64,000 nucleotides of DNA. It comes from Epiperipatus broadwayi (taxonomy: Eukaryota > Onychophora > Udeonychophora > Euonychophora > Peripatidae). The stretch spans positions 74,501 through 138,500 of the forward strand of contig JAQFVV010012986.1 in assembly GCA_028023455.1 (NCBI GenBank). Direction: 5' to 3'. The stretch's first letter is position 1. The number at the start of each line of letters is the position of its first letter. The translations under genes and the position numbers were made by a program. Positions 45,900 to 57,147 of the stretch are shown here, piece after piece. The notes under the pieces were generated by a model. It saw only the letters and a program-made list of their open reading frames with translations. It was not told where the DNA came from and searched no databases.

Positions 45900-46460
45900 G
45901 CAAAGGAATGAGCATGGAGAAAGGAAAATATAAAAAAGAAATATAAACTCTTCAATTTAAAATCTCTGAACTTTAATTTTATTTAAATATGAACTATAGA
46001 CTTTCTTTCCAAATCAAACCAGAACTTTATTTTTTTTATAAACTTTGCAATTTTAAATTATCTAAAGTTTAAATGTAATCTCTTAAAATATGTATTGTTT
46101 TTTTTATTTATAATTAATAAGATCTGTTTGTAATAGGGCAGGGGTTGGCGATTGCAAACTTAAATTTAAAAATGAAATAACTTATCGTTATTTGTGCATT
46201 ATAGAATTTAAAAGAAAGGAAAAGTAGGTTAAATAGTATTTGTAGTAAAAAAAAATTAAATATGTGTTATCGTAAAATGATTTTAAAACCTTAAACTGAA
46301 GATTTTTTTTTAGAAATAAATTAATAAAATGATTTAAAGGTTAGTTGAATGTAGATGGCTGCTAGACTCGTTTAAATATATGTTAGTTTTAAAGGGGTTT
46401 TGATTTCGGATTATTTGTTTTGTAGTTGTGTCAATGCTGGTGGAGAGATATATGGATGTT
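45900..46460. other. Unassigned AT-rich DNA
   Basis: Nothing recognised. Confidence 0.35.
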
Positions 46461-46469
46461 TATATCAAT

Positions 46470-46910
46470 GTAATATGAAGTGTGTTAGCACTTAGGGCGA
46501 TGAGTCCAACTGAATGCATGACCCCAAAAAGGTAGTCATATCATTGAAATGGATGCAGACATATTTCCTGCACTATTGACCCATTCCAGCTCTACGGATT
46601 GAGAAGATAAGTCGGCAAGATTGACAGCTCTCCCATCCATATGTAGCTTTTTCTCTTTATATTGCATGCATAATTCCTTCACCAGATAGAAGTACATTCC
46701 TATACTGGTTGAAGATCATGTTTTCTCCAATAATATCACCCTGTTCAGATGCCCATTCCTGCCAGCATGATTCTATGCTAACATGTTTACATTGCATTGG
46801 TTGCTGATATATATCTGGAGGCGAGCATTGGTGTGGCTGTGGACTTTTAGCCTGGAATCAAATGTTTGAAAGTCTTTTATGTGCATCATCTGGGTAGCTC
46901 ATCTATACTC
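46470..46910. other. GC-richer block of ~440 bp, probable unclassified repeat
   Basis: Sharply less AT-rich than both sides, no long frame on either strand, no tRNA-like boxes that I can defend. It has the feel of an interspersed repeat but has no second copy in this window. Confidence 0.35.
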
Positions 46911-48230
46911 AACATTTCTCAGATTAAAAATAAAAGTTAAAACAAATAAAAATAATAGTAAATAATAATGAAACAAACATAATTTTTTTTATATAATTAT
47001 TTTTCAAGTTTGTGTGACATCACTTGTATATATACGTAAATAAAATCTTTTTGTGTTATTAATACTGACAGTGATCTAGTGATTGTTTTTATTATTCTTT
47101 ATTATTAAAAATATATTTTAATAAATATATTAAGTTTCTGCATTTACTTGAGCTAGTGACTAGGGCTGGCAGTCGTGATCTTAACAGCGCGTATCTGTCT
47201 ACTCTATAAATTTTCTAGGTTCAAATGATCTAATGGCGCCCGTATGGCAGATACGATAAGACTGGATATTTCACTTCATTCCAGACTGTTATAATAGGTT
47301 TCTATAAATGCATACATATATATATATCCATACACAGATGTGCTTTTTATAATATATAATGAAAACATTTCAATTGTCAAAAAATTATTAAAATTTATAT
47401 GTAAGTCCTATTTGGTACACTGATATATATATATGTGAGCACAGACATATGGTGTGGCCTAATAATTTCTGAACATCTTTGAATCGTTATATAAAATACA
47501 ATAAATGATTAAAATACCAGATTTTAATGATACAGATATCTATTAACATATATATGTGTACATAGAAATATATGTGCATGCTATCATTTATACTACATAT
47601 TCAATTTGACACAATAATAAAAGTTATTAAAATATATTTTTCATATAAATGCACTGCAAATAAGCATATAATGCATATAACTTATGTAAATAAAAGTGTA
47701 GATGATATCAATTAATCATAAGCACTTTCATAAAAAGTTTTCCATTCCATCTACAAAATTAAGTTAATAGTTGTTTTTTTTTGACCTCTGACAAAAGTTA
47801 AATCCTCCAGCAGGTATATTTTATTATTTAATTTTTTTTTGACAGATTACACTAAAAAAGATTTGTTTTTTTTTAATCAGGTTTCTACTTTTTTTTCTTT
47901 TAAAATACTTCAGCCTTTAACAAACCTTTGTTAATTAATTATAATGATTTCTAAATTAAATATAGAAATTTTAAAATGTCTTTTTGTTTTCTCAATAAAT
48001 GATTTTAAACAAAATCATTATATAATATATATCTCACTGTAGAATGTCATTTCAAAAATGAATTATTTTAAAAAAACTTATTTAAAATTTCATTCACATT
48101 ATATATAACACTACTACCAATCATAATGGTTTAATTTAAATATTAAAAATTTTAAAACACCTCACTTTTGTATATACATTTATCTGTGCTTCTCTGCATA
48201 TAGATAAACAGCAGCATATGTATACCAATT
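46911..48230. other. Unassigned AT-rich DNA
   Basis: A less AT-rich patch at 47155-47275 has a B-box-like AGGTTCAAATG but no acceptable A box. Several TA microsatellite runs. Confidence 0.35.
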
Positions 48231-48239
48231 CTTCAAGTT

Positions 48240-48515
48240 TTCTCTTGATAATCTTGGTTCTTGTGATTGTTTGTCATCATCATCAGAAAATAGTCCAGGA
48301 AATTGTCCCTATCAGGAAGAGGTACAATTCGGGTGATTTGTTGACATGACGAGTTTCCTTCTGTCCAGGATTGGAAAGCTTCTTCCAGAACACTTTTAAG
48401 GCTATGAATTTCAACATAAAGAAGTGAGTCATTTTTCTCCATGTGAATTCAAACTCCAACATTGAACTGATAGATTGCTGCTGGATATCCTGTCTTGACT
48501 TCAGCTACATTTTCA
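48240..48515 (-). pseudogene. Coding-like island, unknown protein fragment
   Basis: Minus strand reads AEVKTGYPAAIYQFNVGV, one stop, then MEKNDSLLYVEIHSLKSV, LEEAFQSWTEGNSSCQQ and ITRIVPLPDRDNFLDYF in one frame. GC content is clearly higher than its surroundings. The in-frame stop near 48442 could be a mutation in a dead copy, or the Met after it could open a separate exon. No family recognised. Confidence 0.35.
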
Positions 48516-48519
48516 TATG

Positions 48520-49190
48520 AGCTATTTTTATTTTCATAACTCTCCAAACACCAATTCTGCTAGCCAACTACTTCATAAAAATATTAAGACAAGAACTATC
48601 TTCAAAAAAATTACTATGCAAACTTTGAAACTTCCCTATTTGGCCACTGCTTCTCAAAATATTAAAACCAGACCCTTCTGGTCAGCTCTTACAAAAACTG
48701 CAAGCCAAACTGAACTAATATTTTTTATCAGTCTTTTTATAATATTGGTTGAGTCAGGTAATAAAAGCATAATGACTATTTTTAATCTGTCTATTTTTTT
48801 TTGAAAACAAGTTTCAAGTTTTATCAAGGTGTGATATACATGTTTTTATTTAGATAAATATTTACCAATTAATTAAAAGATTTTAAAAATAGACATTTTT
48901 ATAATTATTAGAAAACATGATTATTTTTAAATTTCAAAATCAGAATATTAATTTATTTATCAGACCTTTTTAAATATTTTAATTTATAATAAATTGTCTT
49001 TTCTCTTCACCAATAAAAATTATAATTATAAATGTGTGATTTTTTCCATATGTTAGTGAAGGTATAATTATAATTTAGATTTATTTTACTAGCTTAGCAC
49101 TTTCGGGATTATATATTCAGATCCCATACTCATAGCTTTACGAATGAAGATTCTGTGGTGAATTGTTGTACATGTATGCAAATGAGCTTG
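48520..49190. other. Unassigned AT-rich DNA
   Basis: The open stretch at 48517-48804 on plus has no motif. Nothing recognised. Confidence 0.35.
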
Positions 49191-49194
49191 AATT

Positions 49195-49440
49195 TTTAAT
49201 TAGTTAGTCCATTGCTTGGAGAGAGCAAAGCATGCCTCTCTTCTCTTAATAGCATTGATGTCATTTGCTATGTAATAAGCTTCATTGACTTTTCTTTTGG
49301 CATTGCTCTTCTCTGTGCAAATTATTTGGGCAGGACTGGGTTCAAATACATGGCCTGTAGCTGCTTGGTGTTTCCACAAGAGAACACATACCTGGGTTAC
49401 AACATTATCATTAAACCGCTGCACATAAGAGGTTACACAA
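49195..49440 (-). pseudogene. Penelope-like GIY-YIG endonuclease C-terminus, second lineage
   Basis: Minus strand reads KHQAATGHVFEPSPAQII, then EKSNAKRKVNEAYYIAND and REACFALSKQW. The H-x-x-x-T-G-H block, the E-K-S-x-x-K-R-K-x-x-E-A helix with its Glu, and the L-S-x-x-W end are typical of Penelope endonuclease C-termini. It is quite unlike the copy at 5.0-5.6 kb, so at least two Penelope lineages were present. The N-terminal part of the domain and the RT are missing. Confidence 0.7.
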
Positions 49441-51162
49441 TTCCAAAGTCTAATACCCCCAACACATATAAATGGACAGTATGAATGCCTTCCTATTCAG
49501 AAATCACCATTTATGTAAATACATAGCAGATAGGAGAAACAACATCACTAAATATATAAAGAAAATGACCAACATAGGCTTTAAACCCAGTACTATCCAT
49601 CAGAGAATATTTTTTTATAGAAAACTCAAAAATATAATATTCAACTTGCAAATGGTGATATTATATGATTTATCTGCAAGATCAAATATTTGTTGATTTA
49701 AATAAAATAAATACAAATTGAATAAATGACAACAAACTTCCTAAAGAAAATATTTTGAAGTAAACTTGAGCATGGTTCTCATGGAAAAGGCAGACCCAGT
49801 TATAAAAATAGTCTCAAAGGCATATTATTAAAGTACAATAATAAATATTTTCATTAGGAACTTATAGCTGGAAGAACCACATTTTGACAAGTTGTTAAAA
49901 TCTTTCAGAAACTAAAGTTTGTTACAGAAGTTAAAAGACAGTTTTGCAAAATATTAAATAAACAGAAGATTGATATAGCATGTTCTATCCATACATGCAT
50001 TTATTTTTTCATATTGGGTTGTTTAATCATTGCAAAATCTCATATATAGTGTATTAGTATTATTTATTATTATTACTAATTTTTTTGTCTGGATTGAAAT
50101 GCCCTACTCATTTGCAAATTGCTGTGTTTGCTGATATATGCACGAATGTGTACTTCTATTTATAAATCACATTTGATAAGAGAATCAAACTTAATTAATA
50201 TATTTGATTATTTCATTTATAAGTTAATATATATTTGTATGTGCAAAATACTATGAGGATTCATGAATAGATTGAAACGTATGTAATAAAGAATAAAAGC
50301 AATAAATTTTATCACATATTTAATGACAGAAGCAGCAAAAGTTCTTAGATAAAAAGAACATAACAAGAGTAAATATATATATAGCAGGAATAACACCAAA
50401 ATAGTGATAACTTCATACTTTTACAGCAAGCGAGAGAGAAAAGATATCTATGAAGAATTTCCTGGTACATATTTATTAAGATAGACAAAATTCAGTTTAT
50501 TATTTAATTGTGGCTTATTTAATATTAATGTATATTTTGCAGAATTTATTAATGAAAACTGATGATTAATCATGTGTAGATGTTTTTAGAAATATTTAAT
50601 CAGAATTTATTCGCCTCTCTGAACTTACTATTAAAATTGATGTAGCCACCAGATAATTAAAGATTGAATTTCCAAGCAATAAATATTATATGTACTATTT
50701 TGAAATCTTAAGCTTCACTATTTTTTTAAAATACTTTTCTAAAATGTTTATTTTCTTTATTTCCTCAGATGGTTGCTTTAGGTAGTTTTATTTTTTGGAG
50801 TTTTTTCTCTTTAATGGAGGATCCCATTTTGACAACATCATTGTAGCTAAATCCAATGGCTAAGTTGCATTTTTCACATTCTTTAGTATATAATAGATAT
50901 TTTTGGTGAAAGAAAATGGAGTTTGCTAATGCCTTTAAATGGCACTTTATGTGACATGGTAAGAATTATATAATTTTTATAGCATTAATTTATCTTATAA
51001 AACAAAATTATATATATAAAGCAATAATTTATTAAAAAACTGAAATACAAGATATTATTTTTAGCTTATTTTACCATGGATTTGTTATTTTAAGAATTTT
51101 TGCTTAATTGAAAATGTCCAGAAAAATGTCAGGTAAATCACACATATATATAATGAATGCCA
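49441..51162. other. Unassigned AT-rich DNA
   Basis: Nothing recognised. Confidence 0.35.
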
Positions 51163-51175
51163 TTTCATTATCTTT
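51163..51175 (+). repeat. Target-site duplication, left copy (B6)
   Basis: tttcattatcttt, repeated exactly at 52477-52489. Bases outside the pair differ. Confidence 0.8.
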
Positions 51176-51327
51176 AAACCACTAAATATCACATGATCAC
51201 TATCTCATACTAGCACATAATTGTTATTAAACAATTCAAAACAAAGCATCTTGTGCTAACAAGAGCAATCAATGGATGCCAGAAGGCTTGTGCATAAAAT
51301 CCCCATCTAATGCCTACTCATCCAATA

Positions 51328-51370
51328 TCCCCAGACTAGTTTCTGGCTTGTGACCTTCATCAGTGAGGAG
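51328..51370 (-). ncRNA. Hammerhead ribozyme-like motif, family B (B6 unit 1)
   Basis: Minus strand: helix I TCCTCA/TGGGGA (six pairs incl. one G-T), CTGATGA, GGTcacaaGCC hairpin, GAAA, helix III ACTAGT, cleavage triplet GTC. Complete core. Helix II closing pair A/A. Confidence 0.65.
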
Positions 51371-51784
51371 CTTTGGATCTGAGAGCACTCCATCTAGATC
51401 TTAAGATCTAATGCAAGGCCTCTAGCAACCACCTTTTATCTCTACTTAACTACTAAACTATGAGAATGAAATTGAAAATACAAAAAATATTTTCAATCTA
51501 AGCTCAATAGCTTATATAGACATATAGGTCTGAACTCAGTCCAGCACCCATACATTTTGGTGTCTTTGGCTCTTTTACAACCATAGCCACCACTATCCTA
51601 TTAGGCAGGATTGGTGTTAAACCATTAAGTATCACATGATCACATTTCCTATACTAGCACATTAATTGTTGATAAACAGAGCAAAACTCTCCATACAGTA
51701 TTGCCACCTGTGCTAAACAGAGTAATCAATGGATGCCAGAAGGCTTGTGCATAAAATCCCCATCTAATGCCTACTCATCCAATA

Positions 51785-51827
51785 TCCCCAGACTAGTTTC
51801 TGGCTTGTGGCCTTCATCAGTGAGAAG
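51785..51827 (-). ncRNA. Hammerhead ribozyme-like motif, family B (B6 unit 2)
   Basis: Minus strand: TTCTCA/TGGGGA helix I, CTGATGA, GGCcacaaGCC, GAAA, ACTAGTC. Complete core. Lies 457 bp from the unit 1 motif, so a transcript of the tandem would be cut into unit-length RNA if active. Confidence 0.65.
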
Positions 51828-52314
51828 TCTTGGATCTGAGCGCACTGCACCTAGATCTTAGGATCTAATGCAATCCTTCAGCACCCACCTTTTAACTCGT
51901 AAACTACAAAACTATGAGAATGAAATTGAAAACACAATATTTTCAATTCAAGCTCAATAGCTTATATAGTCATATGTGTCTGAACTCAATTCAGCACCCA
52001 TACATTTTGGTGTCTTTGGCTATTTAACAACCATAGCCACCACTATCCTATTAGGCAGGATTGGTGTTAAACCACTAAACATCACATGATCACTATCTCA
52101 TACTAGCACATAATTGTTATTAAACAATTCAAAACCAAAGCAAAACTCTCCATATAGTAGTGCCATCTATATAAGCTATTGAGCTTGGATTGAAAATATT
52201 AATTGTGTTTTCAATTTCATTCTCATGGTTTTGTAGTGAAATAGAGTTAAAAGGTGGATGCTGGAGGGTTGCATTAGATCCTAAGATCTAGGTGCAGTGC
52301 TCTCAGATCCAAAG

Positions 52315-52357
52315 CTCCTCACTGATGAAGGTCACAAGCCAGAAACTAGTCTGGGGA
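52315..52357 (+). ncRNA. Hammerhead ribozyme-like motif, family B (B6 inverted arm)
   Basis: Plus strand: TCCTCA/TGGGGA, CTGATGA, GGTcacaaGCC, GAAA, ACTAGTC. Complete core, opposite in orientation to the two tandem units. Confidence 0.65.
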
Positions 52358-52476
52358 TATTGGATGAGTAGGCACTAGATAGGGATTTTATGCACAAGCC
52401 TTCTGGCATCCATTGATTGTTCTTGTTAGCACAAGATGGCACTACTATATGGAGAGTTTTGCTTTGTTTTGAATTG

Positions 52477-52489
52477 TTTCATTATCTTT
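52477..52489 (+). repeat. Target-site duplication, right copy (B6)
   Basis: Exact copy of 51163-51175, directly after the truncated inverted arm. Confidence 0.8.
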
Positions 52490-53205
52490 GTAAGAAATAA
52501 ATTGTGCATTGCTATTTATATCTGTGAGCAATTTAAATATTAAATGTATTTATTATTATTTTAAACAAATGAACTGCTATATACAGACACCCCCGCTATT
52601 GCAGTCATAAGCAAGGTGGACAGACAAGCAGAAACAAATTTAACTAAGACAAGAATTACTATGAATATATATCTATTTTAATTAATAGAGTTACAAATAT
52701 TGGGATTAACTTACAAATACTGGGCCATAAGGTGTACAAAAATATAATAAAGTCAATACGGCCTGCAATTGCCCCTAGCTTCACTTTTACACTTTCAGTG
52801 GTGGAGTTCACTGGGTTTTTCATAGTCTATGACACTAAGCCTTGAATTTCTCATCTTAGACAATCAGTTCCCGTGATGCAAGTGTGTCTAACTCACAGAA
52901 GAAGATCACTTGTCTCTCCTTTACATTCTTTTTTTAATGGAATGTTTCAGAACTAATTAATTATAGCTGTTATTGTTTTAAGTAATCTGCAAATTAAATC
53001 TCTTGTTGCACTAATCAGTTTCTAAATCTAAAATGCTTATCTTTAATAAGTTTTTGTTTAATTAGTAACATTCCAAATTTGTATATAAAGCTTATTACTT
53101 TTTTCTTTCTACATTAATTACTCTCTACATATATATTCATTAACATTTATTCTCCCCTATATATATATAGCACCTCCTCCACTTCAGAAATTACAATTTC
53201 TAAAG
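52490..53205. other. Possible degraded gypsy LTR region
   Basis: Follows the gypsy pol end on the minus strand. A purine-rich gaagtggaggagg on the minus strand (53174-53187) could be the polypurine tract, with the LTR beyond it. No matching second LTR in the window, so the limits are unknown. Confidence 0.25.
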
Positions 53206-53207
53206 TC

Positions 53208-53813
53208 TTACAGGTACAGCGGTTCTTTTTTAATCTTTTGACATCTCCATGGAGATATTTTCTTTTTGACTGTAGTGTTTTCGTCTTCCTTTGTTTCCAG
53301 ACCATCCATTTTTTCTTCGCATTTCAGGATGTGTGGCACTGTAGTATTCCTCATTTGCTCTGGTTCCTCTTTCTGATGTCTAACAGGTGTTTCTGTCTCG
53401 ACCAGTACTATTTGTCTTGACAAGTTTTTTTTTATTAAAGCTTTCCACCCATACTTTCTGATAACATCTCTGACCCAAGAATTTTTCACCCTCAGTGAAT
53501 TTACTCTCTGTACTGTTGTTTTTATCACTCATAGAATTTTGATTTGGGTGGATTAATGATAATTTCATGTGTTTTCATCCAAAAATTAATTCTGCAGGAG
53601 ATTTACCTGTACTACACAGAGTACTATGTTGATACAGTAAGGCAGTATATAGGGTTTCTTGTATATTGGCAGTACCTTCTTTGCACAGTGTTTGCTTTAC
53701 CATTTGTACTGCCTTTTCTGCAATACTATTGGACTCCAGGTGTTATGGGGGTGAGGCTACATGTCTAATTCCCCATTCTCTAAGAAATTCTTTGAATTTA
53801 GTGGATGTAAGCC
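53208..53813 (-). pseudogene. Ty3/gypsy integrase, C-terminal half
   Basis: Minus strand, in order: LTSTKFKEFLREWGIRHVAS, then a stop in place of the SPYHP Tyr, then SNSIAEKAVQMVKQTLCKEG (the third catalytic Glu in AEKAV is kept) and TGKSPAELIFG. After a frame break come FTEGEKFLGQRCYQKVW (the GPY/F-type C-terminal module), PVRHQKEEPEQMRN (R-H-x-x-Q-like end) and WRCQKIKKEPLYL, resembling the basic tail of gypsy pol. The catalytic Asp residues upstream are absent because the copy is cut at the RTE junction. Inactive. Confidence 0.8.
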
Positions 53814-53995
53814 TTCCCTTTCTTCATAAATTTAATTGCATGTCTCACTTCCTCATTCAAAATTCTGGGCAATTCAGAAGATATAATATGCATAGGAGGC
53901 ACTTGTTCTTTATTACTATATAATTCTTGATAGAGTTTTCTACACATTTTATGATGTCATCTATATATATATTCTTTCACAGGCAAAAGATGTTT
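53812..53995 (-). pseudogene. RTE LINE fragment joined to gypsy
   Basis: Minus strand: DDIIKCVENFYQELYSNKEQV (with a small frame slip), then RILNEEVRHAIKFMKKGKA. It corresponds to 490-640 of the first RTE relic, but is closer to the active-type wording. It ends exactly where gypsy integrase begins, with agcc shared at the join (53810-53813). Confidence 0.7.
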
Positions 53996-56900
53996 TATAA
54001 GCTATGTTTTCAGGAGCAATTTTATTTAATAAAATAAAAGTAAAATCATTCCGAAAAGATAATACTTGCCCTCAGCTGGGTAAAATAGTAATCACATGGT
54101 TGTTGCAGAAATTGTCATGTGGTTATTGAATAATTTGACTTAAATTTGAGTGGATTTTTTTCATTTATATGAGAAAACTCTTTCATATAGATGGAATTTT
54201 TATTGTTCGTTATTGCTAATACATTTTTTTTAAATTTCTATAACTTTTCTAAATACTCTTTATGATTATATACATATGCAACTCTCTAGTGCACATCTTG
54301 AAATATTAGATCTCCAGAAACTTTTAAAACCTAAACCCAGCCCAAATATTTTGTCTTGATTCATTGCATGATTAGAAAAATAAAATAATATAGGTCAATG
54401 AAATCTATAAATAAATATGCATTTTTTTGTATTTGAATGTTCAATGTCTTTACTATCTTTTTATTGTTTAATTTACTACAACAAGACCACTTTTTTTAAC
54501 TTGTTGGTATATACAAGGTCAGATTTAACCTAAGGCAACTGCACCTTCATTTATTATTTTAAAAATAATATACAAAAGGTTTTAATAACTTAATAAGTTT
54601 ATTACTTGGAATATCTACTGACTTGGATCTCCCAAATAATGATATATTAACTGGGTTTAAATACCTTTTATGATAACTTTTGGAATCTAATAAATTTTAA
54701 TATCTGGTTTTTAATTAAGTTTAATATCTAAACTTTAATAAGCATATTTTTAAGCTCTTCTTAACTTTTAGGTAATTGTTATTTTTTATCTTTAATACTA
54801 TGAGAACAGACCAGCCATTCATGCAGAGAGGAGAATACCATTGATAGCATAGCCATCAATGACATCTATGATTAGATTGGGCTATGCAAAGCATAACACG
54901 ATCACATTTCCAGACTGTGGCCCACCTTGACTGCTGGCTTCAAACCCTGCCATCCAAAGTATGTTATTTGTTTTGAGGATCAAACTCAGGCACCAGAAAA
55001 CTATATTTTATATAATTGGTATGCTTCAGATGACTGGCACACAATCCAGTGCTTGACATATCACTGGCTAGCTCATACTCTGTATAAGAATCCAGCACAA
55101 TAATGACACAGTGATAAGAAAGAGAGAGAGAATAGACCAAATAATAATTAATCAAACATTAGTATTTATTCAAGCACACACATTTGTAATATAACATAAT
55201 AATGTTGAACTTTACATATAAAAACATATAAGTAATTACTCAGGCTAAATTTTTATAGTAATCCTTCATTAATTAAAGTTCATTTCATTTAAAATAAAGT
55301 GTCTATAGACAGTGGTCAAAATATATTTACCCAGATTTTTATGATTGTCAATTTTTCATTGGTTTTGATTCCACCTGGTTGACTTTTTGGTTCCCCATTG
55401 ATGGCTTCATGGCTTTCCTTCCAGGTTTCAGTCAAACAGTGGGATAGAGTATGTGGCAGTATCTATTTACAATCTAGGCATTTGTTCTGGTCAATGGCTC
55501 CAGGTTAGGCCAATTGAATTCTTTGCTGATGACTAGGGGCACAAAGCCCAATTGAACACTTCTAAAGTGGTCTCTGCATTGATGGTGAATGCAGCAGTAA
55601 TCGACTGGCTTACTACTGCATTTAGAACTTCTGAATATCTGCATCTCTGGTTGTTTGGATTCTCAATGAAAAATTCTGAGTCTGCATTCTGTGCAAACTG
55701 AATAATAATCTGAACTGAAGAATAATAGCCTACTGCAATTTTTATACTCTTCCTCTCTCATTGTTTTTAATTCCTTATCATTATTTTTAATTTTGATCAT
55801 AACTTAAATGTTTTTAATTTATTTTACAAACATTAATGTAATTTATTTTTACATTTGCTTTATCTAATCTTTTTCTTAGATTAATCTACTATCACTTTTA
55901 TGAGATAGTTTCCATGATTTTTAATTAATTCAATCAGTAATCTTTTAACCAATTATATTTCCAAAAGTTTTTTTTACACACAAATTTTATTCTAACTTTC
56001 CCTATTTACTTATTTTTATAATTGTCTAAATCACATGTTGTTTAAAAATCTGATTGGCTGTCTGAGAAACAACTGTAGGTGCATGTGAAAGACTAGCAAC
56101 CTTTCATTATTATTTATTTTTACATTATAAAGGGAGAATTTTATTTAAAAAGAAGAAAGTTAAATCTTTTTATGTTAGATCCCCCCCCCCCCATCCTCCC
56201 ACCCACTCTCAAGACTAAAGCTTTATTCTTTTTTAAAAGAAAATATAACACAATCTTTTTTTTTATTTTTACAAAACCTTTTAAACAAAAGAAAACTACT
56301 CTAAAACATATTACATTTTTTTCTATTTTCATTTCTATTAATAATTTAATCATTTATTTTTAAATTATAAATATGTAATGCTAATATATATGTTAGTTTC
56401 ATAACACATATCTCACTACTCACTAGCATTACAATAATATTAATATTTGGTTAGTATTTTCAATGTGGCTTGTTGATTGAATTCCATAAATTAAATTAGT
56501 CTTAATTGTGTACTCATTGTTCTTTATAGAGTTGAATTATAATGTTACACATTTATATTACAGCTCTTTATTTAACTCTGTTAACTCTTCATCAACATTT
56601 CACTGTAATGCTTTATTCAGCATTTTTCATTACTCACAGATTGTGTTTTACAAGCACCTTTCTGCTCACATGCCACTTTGCACTAAACTGCTCTTATCAC
56701 TCTCTTTGTCTTCAGTTGATTCTGTAGTTCTGTTAATAATTTTGATAGCTCTGCTAATTTGCATAAAGTTTATTATTGTTCTTATCCAAATTAGCATATT
56801 AAAGTTAAATTGGTAATTTACATAATTTTACTTATCAGGCATTTTCATTATTTTTAAAATGACTATCAATGTCTTTTGTATTGACCAGTTGGGTATATAC

Positions 56901-57130
56901 ACATATATAGCTTTATTTATTAATTATACAACCCAGTCAATATACAGCACTTTTTCAAGCAATTTTATTTTCTTTTGTTTCAACTGAACCTGAAGCTTTC
57001 ATTAGAAATCTGTTTAATCTTTTATGTATATGGCTTATATATAAAAGGTTAACAGATCTGTGATGAAGATCACAGGTTCAAGTAAAACAACTAAATAATG
57101 AAAAATTGCTTGAAAAATTGCAAAAAAAGT
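53996..57130. other. Mostly unassigned DNA, two GC-richer patches
   Basis: Patches at 54795-55100 and 55350-55690 are less AT-rich and may be old repeats, but no motif or second copy was seen. A C run at 56180-56192. The open stretches at 56141-56363 and 56508-56816 look random. Confidence 0.35.
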
Positions 57131-57147
57131 ATTATTGCATATGAGAT

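Larger units (their letters stand above)
51176..52476. mobile_element. Element B6: tandem plus inverted family B array
   Basis: A 1301-bp insertion bounded by an exact 13-bp duplication. On the minus strand: unit 1 (51176-51618, 443 bp), unit 2 (51619-52068, 450 bp) and the last ~99 bp of a third unit (52069-52167), all in direct tandem. Then a plus-strand arm (52168-52476, 5'-truncated unit) faces them head-to-head. Both complete units and the arm carry hammerheads with intact cores. Unit junctions read ggtttaacaccaatcctgcc on the minus strand. Because one duplication bounds the whole array, it most likely integrated in a single event from a multimeric template. Confidence 0.85.

Noticed and set aside
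46490-46530. gatgagtcc string resembling part of a hammerhead
   Set aside because: No CTGATGA, no GAAA strand and no pairing flanks nearby.
47155-47275. Possible tRNA or tRNA-like SINE
   Set aside because: Only a loose B-box match (AGGTTCAAATG); no cloverleaf or A box could be built.
56172-56363. Plus/minus open stretches beside the C run
   Set aside because: No conserved motif; poly-Pro/Gly ends come from the C run.
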